Shown in pieces: positions 26,425 to 37,186 of a DNA stretch of 64,000 bases (positions are counted from its first letter, which is position 1; each line of letters begins with the position of its first letter). The notes below the pieces were generated by a model. The model made no database searches, was not told the origin of the DNA, and saw only the letters and a program-made list of their open reading frames with translations. The stretch is from Mallotus nudiflorus (lineage: Eukaryota > Streptophyta > Magnoliopsida > Malpighiales > Euphorbiaceae), in assembly GCA_947683625.1 (NCBI GenBank), contig CANTUR010000341.1:836699-900698 (forward strand), in the 5' to 3' direction. Made by a program: the position numbers and the translations under genes.

Positions 26425-29400
26425 TGTAATATCTCGTACTTTTTAATATTTTTACACTGTTCCGGGATATGGGCAGTGTTAATAATTTATGTATATTATA
26501 TGATTTTTTTATGAGTTGATATGTATTTAAAACCTATTTTAATTATTGTGTATTATTTACAGTCTTTACGTAAAATTTTCCCGGGACTTGCATTTTCGGG
26601 GAAATTTTCACGTAAATAATTTATTATTAATTATTTTAAATATATTTTCGGACTTGCATGAACTCATAATATTTTAAAATATTAAACACCGTGTATACAT
26701 ATAATTATTTATTTAATTAGGGTTTAGTATTACCCTAATATTTTATTAATTATCTATTAGTTTTATTGTTATTTAATTATTTTTATTTAGTATAAATTAT
26801 TAAAATATTAAATTTTATGTGTGTGGTGTATATTTAATGTGTGTAATTTAATATTATTCTATTATATAGTATAAAGTATATATATATACACATTATATAT
26901 CAAAAAATCAAAACTTTAGAAAATTACACATTTGCCCCCGAGTGAGCTTCTTCTTCCCCGACCATTCCCTTCGCCGTCCGGATGCCTGTCACGTCATTTT
27001 CTCACCGGTTGGTGTGCCGTCCGGTGTGCCACCACCTTCTCCAGCCTTCCTCGCCGCTTGTAGCAGCGGATTCTTGCGCCTGGAAGTCGGTTTTAGCCGG
27101 AGAAGCCGAATTCTTCTTCACCGTCGATCACGATGATTCCGTCCACCATTTTTGACACCGCCAGTCCTCTTTCTTCTCCTTGAGCTCCGGTGAGTGTGAT
27201 TCTAGCTTTGGTTTGAGCTGAAATGGTCTTGATTTGCTTAGGTTTCAATTTTTCGAATTCGGCCATATTAGGGTTTTTAATTTTTTTGAGCTTCAAATTG
27301 ATTGATTCATGAAAACTCCCTTCCCAAATGTTGTTCCTAGTAGCTTAATCTACATGTGTGAATTTTTGTAAATTTTTTGGAGATTGTTTGGATTTTTGGG
27401 TATTTTTGAATATTTAATATTATTTTCTAATTTTCGGAAATTAATTATTTAAATTATGAAATTGTGTTTTATGGTTAAATTAGGTGTTGAAATGAATTAT
27501 AGGAATTTATTTGGAATTTTTATGAATTTCTAAGTATTTATTTTGAATTATTGAAGTTTATGTAATTTGGGAAATTAGGGTTAAATGTGTTTTTAATTGA
27601 AATTAATTGGTTAATTGAGTTTAATTATTTATATTATTGATAAATATGTTGAGAAAATTAATTTTGGATAATTTTATAATTTTTGGTGAATTTTTGAAGT
27701 AATTTTAGTATATTTATATATATAGGGGTATTTTGGTAATTTTACCCTAAATTGGCTAAAAATATAATTTAATTGGTTTTAATAGTTATTTAAGGTATAA
27801 AAATGATTTCTACAAATTATTTAGTATTTTTAACTAATTAAAACTATTTTTCGTGAATTATTTTCAATTATATATATAATATACGGTTTTCCTAATAAAA
27901 TGAGTTTTTATCGGTTTTTACTGTGTTTAAAGGTTGATTATGTAATTTCTACCTATAAAATGTATTTTTAGGTTTTAAGGATATTTTTGGTATTTTCTGA
28001 ATTGTTCTGTGTTTGTGGACCCCGGTCGGTGAACTGTAGTTTGGAGTCCGACTGAGGGGTTGTGGATTTGTGTTGCGCTTGTTTTTTTTCGAAGTGTATT
28101 TCCTTGTAGGGTCGGCTCTACTCTTTTGAGTAGAGAGATGTCCGTTTTACAGGGGAGGTTCTACCGGATTTTCGATAGAATTCTCGTAAAACATGATGTC
28201 CAGTCGAACCCTAATTCTGTTTCCGTATTTAATACTCTAGATCAAATTCTAGGATTTCTGTTAGGTTTATTCTTATGTCTATTATTTATTGCTTGTTTAG
28301 TTACGTCGAGACCGAGGGCTAGTGGACCAGGCCCGTCAGACCCATCTCGTGGAGCGCACTAGGGTGAGTTACTATACTATATATATATATATGCTTTAGG
28401 ATGCATGATTTAAAGATATATGTTTTACTTTGATTAAAATGCATAAATAATGTGATTTGTATTTAAGTATATTTTTGGTTATTTTTGGTATATATTAAAT
28501 TATATACATGTTTTGTTAATAAATTATATTTAAAATGTTTTCAAATATATTTCTAGCTTAAATTATAATTGATGGGATTTATTTGACGTATATATACTCG
28601 AAATATACCTGGTTTACTTTTGGTATATTTCTAGTATATATGTGGTTTATGTTGATATTTTATTGAACTTCATGCATCATTTATTTTTGTGAATGAATGT
28701 TTTATATTATTGATGAAGGATATCAATAGAACGTGCTATCTAGTGGGCAGCACTAGGACCGAGTACGTACCGGTACGCCTATAGTATTTAGGCTATAATA
28801 CTAACTTATTGGTGGATATTGATTGAATGTGATTATTGATGTGTGAGATATGGTTTGGAGGTGTGATTGCTGGAGCTCGGTTGACCAAGTGTCTCGAGGC
28901 CAATCACACTGGCAGTCAGACTGCTAGAGCTCGGTTGACTTAGTGTCTCGGGGCCAGTCTACTGTCTAAATGGATTAAGTGGATATACTTGGATTCAGTG
29001 AGCCTTCATGGCTAGAGTGTTGTCTAACACTGTTTTCGAGGTTGCGATATACTAGGGTTCTATGTGATCCTTCATAAAAGATGATTTTCAATAAAAACAT
29101 ATAAAACGATTTTCCTGCATCTGTGTGTATTGCCTGTATATATACATGTTATATATATACTGTTAATTGTATGCATTGTCACTTAGTGTGTATGTATATA
29201 TATTATAGTAATTCACTCAGTAAGATCTGACTCCCCTCCGTTGACAATTTTTCAGGAGAGTCAACATCTTCAGACCTCAGTAGCAGGCCGATACGCCGGA
29301 TTTCTTCCGCCCCGACTTCTTTGTGTAAATTGCCTACTTGAGTCTTATTTTTATAATCTAGACATTGCAGTAGTTGTAAATTAATTATGAGACATTATGT

Positions 29401-29660
29401 ATTTTATTTATGCTAGATGCATTTTAAGAATTTGAACTGGATTATATTAAAGAGATTTTATATATGTGATGATTTGAGATTTAAATTAAATCCAGTTGTT
29501 GGAAATGTTATTATTATATTTATGATTTTTATTTTCGCTGCATTATATATTGCTACTATTATTGCATGTTTTATTTTATTTTAGGCTTGCTACGGGTTCC
29601 GGATTCGAAAGAATTCCCGTTCCCTAGCACCGGTCATGGCCCCTATTTTGGGTCATGACA
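26425..29660 (+). repeat. RE3 LTR 2, shared by both copies and apparently recombinant
   Basis: Full-length LTR from TGTAATATCTCG to GGTCATGACA. Up to about 27280 it follows LTR 1 and differs from LTR 3 (for example GAGCTTCTTCTTCCCCGACC around 26944, which LTR 3 lacks). From about 27337 it follows LTR 3 and differs from LTR 1 (CTAGTAGCTTAATCTACATG at 27337, also at 35578, but not at 19104). This is what a crossover between the 3' LTR of one element and the 5' LTR of another would leave. Confidence 0.88.
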
Positions 29661-29664
29661 AAGT

Positions 29665-29675
29665 TGGTATCAGAG
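29665..29675 (+). other. RE3 copy 2 primer-binding site
   Basis: TGGTATCAGAG, four bases after the LTR edge, matching the initiator tRNA-Met 3' end. Confidence 0.87.
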
Positions 29676-29854
29676 CGGAGTTCTGTGTCAGGGCTTAGTT
29701 TTGTGAGTTGTGGCCCTAGTTTTAAAGTTGTGTTTTCTTGAACTACTGCAGTGAATTAGGTTCGAGTATGTCTTGATAAGTATTCCTTGCTTAGTTTTCT
29801 GCGTTATTCCTCCATTGTCTATTTTGTTTGAATCTTTTTGTTTGTCTTTTCAGT

Positions 29855-31190
29855 ATGAGGAGGCGAGCGCGTGTCGCTCCACTGGTCGTTGAGGCCGAGG
29901 ATGATGAGTCTTTTCAGGATGAGGTTTTACCTCCTGAGCAGCCAGTTAGACGTAGAGGTCGTGGCAGAGGTAGATCTCGAGGAGCGGCAGGTCGCCGTAG
30001 GCAGAGAGAGTTATAGGACGAGGAGCCTGTTGAGCCTGAGTTTGAGGATGTTCCTATTCCTCCAGTTGTTCAGCCTGTTCAGCCTGCCTATCAGCAGGGT
30101 ATGTCTGACCCTGAGGCAGCTTTGTTCTATGCTCGAGTTGGCAGGATTGCTTTCGATGGTACTTCTGATCCATTAGATTTTTTGCACGCGATTGAGACTA
30201 GGACTCGGACTGCTCATACCGAGTACCAGCGGATCATGATTATCGAGTTGTCTGTCGAGGGACCAGCCTTAGATTGGTTCATTCAGATGATCTAGCCTTA
30301 TATGATGACGATGACGTGGGCTCAGTTTCGAGAGCGATTTATGAGGAGATTCTGTCCAGAGCCTCTTCGTTTGAGCTATCGTCTCCTTTTGACCAGTATT
30401 TCTCATGGAGATCGATCTGTAGAGGAGTACACCCGAGAGTTTCTTCGATTGGGTAGATATGCTGAGGATCTGATGCGAGATCAGTATTTTATAGTCACTA
30501 CATATGTCATTGGTTTAGGTTCAGCTTTTGTTGGTATGCCTACAGCAGGTCTTTCTCTGGAGTCTGTGGTTGAGTTGGCTAAGGAGATTGAGCTGAGACT
30601 AGTTAGGCAGGGAGCGATGCCTGATTATTACCAGCTAGGAGTTCAGTCGAGTGGATTGCAGGCTACTCCGTATTCGAGTTTTCATGTTGGATCGAGTAGT
30701 CAGCAGCGAGGTCCGACTCAGCAGAGTCAGAGACAGTAGCAACGAGTGCATCAGAGCAGTAGACATGGCCGTGGAGGTCAGCATAGATCATTCAGATTTG
30801 GGTCAGGTGCTTCGAGCAACAGCAGTGGTCGCAGTTCTGGATCAGCTGCCAGTGTTTGCCAGACTTATGGTAGAGTCCATCAAGGACCGTGTTATCTGAC
30901 ACCACTGACATGCTTCAGATGTGGGCAGAGAGGACATTTTGCCAAATCGTGTCCTTGTTCCGGGTATCAGTAGTCGTAGATTCTGTGATTCCCACAGCAG
31001 TCGATTGCTAGTGCTGCACCCGTGCCATTTTAGTTACCACCAACTCAGCATCAGAGTTCCACTCAGTTTGTTCCACAGCAGAGTTGTGGTAGAGGTACTA
31101 GAGGAGGTGCCAGAGGTGTTGACCAGGCTTCTACCAGTCAGCAGGGAGGTCGAGGTCAGGCCAGAGTTTTCCATCTCACTCAGCAGGATG
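29855..31190 (+). pseudogene. RE3 copy 2 gag (degenerate)
   Basis: The ATG at 29855 follows CTTTTCAGT. The N-terminal frame is open to a TAG near 30014 (CAG changed). The capsid-like region continues from 30101 (LDFLHAIETRTRTAHTEYQR..WFIQMI) with another CAG-to-TAG near 30293, then 30302-30739. The knuckle at 30911-30952 keeps C-X2-C-X4-H-X4-C intact (CFRCGQRGHFAKSC). A basic, Gln-rich linker leads toward protease, with further stops. Compared with copy 1, the frame is kept better and the knuckle survives. Confidence 0.84.
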
Positions 31191-33175
31191 CTTAGGCATC
31201 TAATGCAGTCATGGCAGGTATTGTTTCTATTTGTTACCTAGATGCATGGGTTTTGTTTGATCCGGGTGCCACACATTCGTTTGTTTCTCCTATTTTTGCT
31301 TCTAAATCTTGTTGGCAAGCTTCGAGGATGGCTTTTCCTTTGTCTGTTGCCACTCCTCTGAGCAATTCTTTGGACACCGATATTATTCTTTCTGGTTGTC
31401 CAATTCTCATGGGAGATAGAGAATTACCCGCTGATTTGATTTTGTTGGATGTGATGGAGTTTGATGTCATTCTGGGAATGGATTGGTTATCTCAGCACTA
31501 TGTCGTGGTAGATTGCAGGAATAAAGAGGTGACTTTCAGAATTCCTGATGAAGAAGAGTTTAAGTTTGTTGGTGATAGGAGTTCAGCACCTCAGAATCTC
31601 ATTTCTGCTATTACAGCTAGGAAGTTATTGAGGAAAGGATGTCAGGGATATTTTGCATTGGTCAGGGATACTTCAGTGGAGAAGTTATCACTCACAGATG
31701 TTCCTGTTGCTTGTGAGTTTCCTGATGTTTTTCCCAAGGAGTTGCCAGGTTTACCACCTCACAGAGAGATTGAGTTCTGTATAGATGTGGTACCAGGTAC
31801 TACTCCTATATCTATGCCACCCTATCGTATGGCTCCTGCAGAGTTGAAAGAGTTAAAGGAGCAGTTGCAAGAGTTATTGGATAAAGGTTTTATTAGACCC
31901 AGTGTTTCTCCTTGGGGTGCACCAGTCCTGTTTGTGAAGAAGAAGGATGGTACCCTAAGACTGTGCATTGACTACAGAGAGCTGAATAAGGTGATAGTGA
32001 AGAACAAGTATCCTCTTCTGAGGATAGATGATTTGTTTGACCAGCTACAGGGTGCACAATTCTTTTCTAAGATTGACTTGAGGTCGGGTTATCATCAACT
32101 GCGGATTAGTGAATCTGATATTCCTAAGATAGCATTCCGCACTAGATATGGCCATTATGAGTTTCTGGTGATGTCTTTTGGTTTGACTAATGCACCAGCA
32201 GCTTTTATGGACCTGATGAATAGGGTATTCAGACCGTATGTGGATCAATTTGTGGTAGTCTTCATTGATGATATACTGGTTTATTCGAGGAGTATGGAAG
32301 AGCATGTATATCACTTGAGGATTGTACTACAGACACTGAGAGATCATCAGCTTTATGCTAAATTCTCGAAGTGTGATTTCTAGATGGAGAGTGTTTCTTT
32401 TCTTGGACATGTAGTGTCTAAAGAAGGTATTTAGGGTTATCCATAGAAGATTGAGGCAGTATCTGAGTGGCCTAGATCGACTTCTGTTATAGAGATTCGG
32501 AGTTTTCTGGGTTTAGCCGGGTATTATAGGCGGTTTGTGCAGGATTTTTTCAGGATAGCAGCCCCTATGACTCGCTTGACTCAGAAGAATGTTAGATTCG
32601 AGTGGTCAGAAGCTTGTGAGAACAGTTTTCAGTGGTTGAAGGAGAAGTTGACCACAGCGCCAGTATTAGCTTTGCCTAATAGTGTGGATAAGTTCACAGT
32701 TTACTGTGATGCCTCTAGAATTGGTTTTGGTTGTGTGTTGATGCAGAATGGAAGGGTGATAGCCTATGCTTTGAGGCAGTTGAAGAAGCATGAGCAGAAC
32801 TATCCTACACATGATCTTGAGATGGCTGCAGTTTTCTTTGCTTTGAAGATTTGGAGACATTATCTGTACGGGGTGACTTGTGAGATATTTACTGATCACA
32901 AGAGCCTTAAGTACATTTTCCAGCAGTGAGATCTGAATCTGAGGCAGAGGAGATGGTTGGAATTATTGAAGGATTATGATTGCGAGATCTTATATCATCC
33001 GGGGTAAAGCTAATGTGGTAGCAGATGCCTTGAGTAGGAAGTCCTCAGGCAGTCTTGCTCACATCGGTGTTGAGAGAAGACCATTGATCCAGGAATTGCA
33101 TCTATTGGTGGATCAAGGTCTAATGATGAAGATTAGTAGATCAGGTGGACTGCTACCTCAATTTAAAGTATGATC
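31191..33175 (+). pseudogene. RE3 copy 2 protease, RT and RNase H (partly open)
   Basis: An open frame of 390 codons (31211-32383) covers protease (FDPGATHSF, Asp at about residue 17 of the frame) and RT through VVVFIDDILVYS and the palm, ending where the Trp of CDFWMES has become TAG. RNase H follows in 32537-32929 (YCDASRIGFGCVLM, FTDHKSLKYIFQ), ended by TGA in place of AGA. A small insertion near 33002 precedes the ADALSR block (32976-33173). The RT fold is otherwise well kept. The protease motif has Pro in place of Ser/Thr, as in RE8. Confidence 0.86.
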
Positions 33176-34610
33176 TCTACTGAGGGATAGGATTAAAGCA
33201 ACTCAGAGCCAAGATCCTATTCTAGAAGAGCTTGCAGAGAATGTCAGAGCAGGGAAGTTCACTGATTTCACACTCGATGATGATGGTGTGTTATGGATCA
33301 GTGGTAGATTGTGTGTTCCTGATGTGGATGATTTGAGAGAGGAGATTTTAGAGGAAGCACATTCTACAGCTTACAGCGTTCATCCGGGCATTACTAAGAT
33401 GTACCACAGTATCAGAGATCTATACTGGTGGGATAGATTGAAGAAGGATGTCGTTGGTTATGTTGTGAAGTGCTTGACGTGTCAGCAAGTGAAAGTCGAA
33501 CATCAGAAACCTTCTGGGAAGCTTCAGCCTCTTCCTATTCCCGAGTGGAAGTGGGAAAGGATAGCTATGGATTTTGTGGTCAGTTTACCTCGTTCGACGG
33601 ATGGATATGATTCCATCTGGGTGATTGTAGACAGATTGACGAAGTCTGCACATTTCTTGCCTGTGAAAGCTACTTATTCAGTTGCCAGATTGGCGAAGTT
33701 GTATGTGAAGCATATTGTGTGCCTTCATGGAGTACCTGTGTCCATTGTGTCAGATAGAGGTTCGGTGTTTACTTCTCATTTTTGGCAGAAGTTGCAGGAA
33801 GCGATGGGCACTAGGTTGGATTTCAATACTGCTTTTCATCCTCAGACAGATGGTCAGTCTGAGAGGACGATCCAGACATTGGAAGATATGTTGAGGATGT
33901 GTGTCCTGGATTTGGGAGGTAGCTGGGATTATCATTTGCCACTCATTGAGTTTGTATATAATAATAGCTACCATAGCAGTATTGGCATGGCACCATATGA
34001 GGCGTTGTATGGAAGGAAGTGTAGATCCCCTCTGAGTTGGGATGAGATTGGTGAGAGAGCTTTGACTGGACCTGAGATGGTTCAGGATGCTGCAGAGAAA
34101 GTTACCTTGATTAAGCGCAGATTAGAGACCGCAGTTAGCAGACAGAAGAGTTATGCGGATCCTAGGCACAGAGATGTGGAGTTTCAGGTCGGAGATTTCA
34201 TTTTTCTTAAGGTATCTCCGATGAAGGGTGTGATGAGATTTGGCAGGAAGGGTAAGTTAGCACCGAGGTATATTGGACCGTTTGAGATTCTGGAGAGAGT
34301 TGGCACTGTTGCATATCGGTTGGATTTGCCTCCGAGTATGTCACAAGTGCATCCAGTATTTCATATCTCGCTGTTGAGGAAGTATATCTCAGACCCTTCA
34401 CACGTGTTGCAACTCGACAGTGTAGAAGTGAGTGAAGATTTGACGTTTGTGGAATAAGCTGTGGCAATCGTTGATTATCAAGTTCGACAGTTGCGATCGA
34501 AGCAAATTTCGATGGTCAAGGTTCTGTGGCGTAGCGACAGAGTCGAGGAGCATACGTGGGAGACTGAAGCTGAGATGTGAGCTTCTTACCCGTATCTCTT
34601 TCCTTCCTGA
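33176..34610 (+). pseudogene. RE3 copy 2 integrase and chromodomain (core open)
   Basis: The open frame 33288-34457 (389 codons) holds a complete-looking integrase. Numbered within this frame: zinc ligands H32, H40, C62 and C65; catalytic D95 (MDFVV), D156 (SDRGSV) and E192 (QSERT), with 35 residues between the last two, the DD35E spacing. It ends at GAATAA, where other copies read GAAGAA before the chromodomain-like tail. The tail continues to the natural TGA at 34608-34610 with one further stop (CGA to TGA). It is the best integrase core in the window, but it is cut off from an intact polyprotein upstream. Confidence 0.87.
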
Positions 34611-34653
34611 TTCTGTAATCTTTTCTTTTTGGAATTCGGGGACGAATTCTTGT

Positions 34654-34666
34654 AAGGGGGGAAGAC
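34654..34666 (+). other. RE3 copy 2 polypurine tract
   Basis: AAGGGGGGAAGAC directly before LTR 3. Confidence 0.86.
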
Positions 34667-35100
34667 TGTAATATCCCGTACTTTTTAAATATTTTTACAC
34701 TGTATCGGGATATGCAGTGTTAATAATTTCTGTATATTATATGATATTTTTATGAGTTGATATGTATTTAAAACCTATTTTAATTATTGTGTATTATTTA
34801 CAGTACTTTACGTAAAATTTTCCTGGGACTTGCATTTTCGGGAAAATTTTCACGTAAATAATTTATTATTAATTATTTTAAATATATTTTCGGACTTGCA
34901 TGAACTCATACATATTTTAAACTATTAAACACTGTGTATACATATATTTATTTATTTAATTAGGATTTAGTATTACCCTAATATTTTATTAATTATTTAT
35001 TAGTTTTATTGTTATTTAATTATTTTTATTTAGTATAAATTATTAAAATATTAAATTTTATGTGTGTGGTGTATATTTAATGTGTGTAATTTAATATTAT

Positions 35101-35150
35101 TCTATTATATAGTATAAAGTATACATATATACACATTATATATCAAAAAT
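35101..35150 (+). promoter_or_regulatory. Candidate TATA region of LTR 3
   Basis: A dense TATA segment (TATATAGTATAAAGTATACAT) lies just upstream of the sharp change from AT-rich DNA to the GC-rich island. The same arrangement occurs in the other LTRs, so this is the likeliest promoter position. AT-rich surroundings make single TATA matches weak evidence. Confidence 0.35.
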
Positions 35151-36253
35151 CAAGTTTTTTAGAAAATTACCATTTTGCCCCCGAGTGCCTCCTTCTTCCC
35201 CGATTTGCTTCCCTCGCCGTTCCGGTCGCTGTCGTGCTGTTCCCTTGCCATGGGAGTGCCGTCGGGTGTGCCACCACCTTCCCCAGCCTCTTTCGCTGCC
35301 TGTGGTAGCCGTTTCCGGCATCTGGAAGTCGGTTTTGGCCGGAGAAGCCGAACTTCTATTCACCGTCGATCACGACTATTCCAGCCACCATTTTTGACAC
35401 CGCCAGTCTCTTTCTTCTCCTTGAGCTCCGGTGAGTGTGATTCTAGCTTTGGTTTGAGCTGAAATGGTCTAGAATTGCTTAGGTTTTGAATTTTCAATTT
35501 CGGTCACATTAGGGTTTTTGATTTTTTTGAGCTTCGAATTGATTGATTCATGAAAACTCCTTTCACAAATGTTGATCCTAGTAGCTTAATCTACATGTGT
35601 GTATTTTTTTAGAATTTTTGGATTTTTGGGTATTTTTGAATATTTAATATTATTTTCTAATTTTCGGAAATTAATTATTTAAATTATGAAATTGTGTTTT
35701 ATGGTTAAATTAGGTGTTGAAATGAATTATAGGAATTTATTTGGAATTTTTATGAATTTCTAAGTATTTATTTTGAATTATTGAAGTTTATGTAATTTGG
35801 GAAATTAGGGTTAAATGTGTTTTTAATTGAAATTAATTGGTTAATTGAGTTTAATTATTTATATTACTGATAAATATGTTGAGAAAATTAATTTTGGATA
35901 ATTTTATAATTTTTGGTGAATTTTTGAAGTAATTTTAGTATATTTATATATATAGGGGTATTTTGGTAATTTTACCCTAAATTGGCTAAAAATATAATTT
36001 AATTGGTTTTAATAGTTATTTAAGGTATAAAAATGATTTCTACAAATTATTTAGTATTTTTAACTAATTAAAACTATTTTTCGTGAATTATTTTCAATTA
36101 TATATATAATATACGATTTTCCTAATAAAATGAGTTTTTATCAGTTTTTACTGTGTTTAAAGGTTGATTATGTAATTTCTACCTATAAAATGTATTTTTA
36201 GGTTTTAAGGATATTTTTGGTATTTCCTGAATTGTTCTGTGTTTGTGGACCCT

Positions 36254-36423
36254 GGTCGGTGGACTGTAGTTTGGAGTCCGACCGAGGGGTTGTGGATTTG
36301 TGTTGCGCTTATTTTTTTTCGAAGTGTATTTCCTTGCAGGGTTGGCTCTACTCTTTTGAGTAGAGAGATGTCCGTTTTACAAGGGAGGTTCTGTCGAATT
36401 TTTGGTAGAATTCTCGTAAAACG
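36254..36423 (+). promoter_or_regulatory. Conserved stem-loop cluster in LTR 3
   Basis: Three stems in a row: GGTCGG with CCGACC (36254-36283); CTCTACTC-TTTT-GAGTAGAG (36346-36365); and CGTTTTAC (36373-36380) with GTAAAACG (36416-36423). The same stems occur in the other LTRs of the window. In RE4 and RE6 they are kept with paired base changes. Confidence 0.55.
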
Positions 36424-36964
36424 TGATGTCCAGTCGAACCCTAATTCTATTTTCGTATTTAATACTCTAGATCGAATTCTAGGATTTCTGTTAGGTTTAT
36501 TCTTATGTCTATTATTTGTTGCTTGTTTAGATGCGCCGAGACCGAGGGCTAGTGGACCAGGCCCGTCGGACCCATCTCGTGGAGCGCACTAGGGTGAGTT
36601 ACTATACTATATATATATGCTTTAGGATGCATGATTTAGAGATATATGTTTTATTTTGATTAAAATGCATAAATAATGTGATTTTTATTTAAGTATATTT
36701 TTGGTTATTTTTGGTATATATTAAATTATATACATGTTTTGTTAATAAATTATATTTAAAATGTCTTCAAATATATTTCTAGCTTAAATTATAATTGATG
36801 GGATTTATTTGACGTATATATACTCGAAATATACCTGGTTTACTTTTGGTATATTTCTAGTATATATATGGTTTATGTTGATATTTTATTGAACTTCATG
36901 CATCATTTATTTTTGTGAATGAATGTTTTATATTATTGATGAAGGATATCAATAGAACGTGCTA

Positions 36965-37003
36965 CCTAGTGGGCAGCACTAGGACCGAGTACGTACCGGT
37001 ACG
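36965..37003 (+). promoter_or_regulatory. Hairpin plus palindrome in LTR 3
   Basis: CCTAGTG-GGCAG-CACTAGG (36965-36983) followed by the perfect palindrome CGTACCGGTACG (36992-37003). The palindrome is kept in most LTRs of the main family. Confidence 0.5.
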
Positions 37004-37086
37004 CCTATAGTATTTAGGCTATAATACTAACTTATTGGTGGATATTGATTGAATGTGACTATTGATGTGTGAGATATGGTTTGGAG

Positions 37087-37186
37087 GTGTGATTGCTGGA
37101 GCTCGGTTGACCAAGTGTCTCGGGGCCAATCACACTGGCTATCAGACTGTTGGAGCTCGGTTGACTTAGTGTCTCGGGGCCAGTCT
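37087..37186 (+). promoter_or_regulatory. Duplicated hairpins in LTR 3
   Basis: Two tandem units share the core TGGAGCTCGGTTGAC..AGTGTCTCGGGGC but have different closing stems: GTGTGATTG with CAATCACAC (37087-37135) and CAGACTG with CAGTCT (37143-37186). Confidence 0.55.

Noticed and set aside
28861..28960. Regular repeats with GGAGCTCGGTTGAC as a CRISPR-like array
   Set aside because: Only two units, each closed by its own inverted repeat and present in every LTR of a plant retrotransposon; not a CRISPR.
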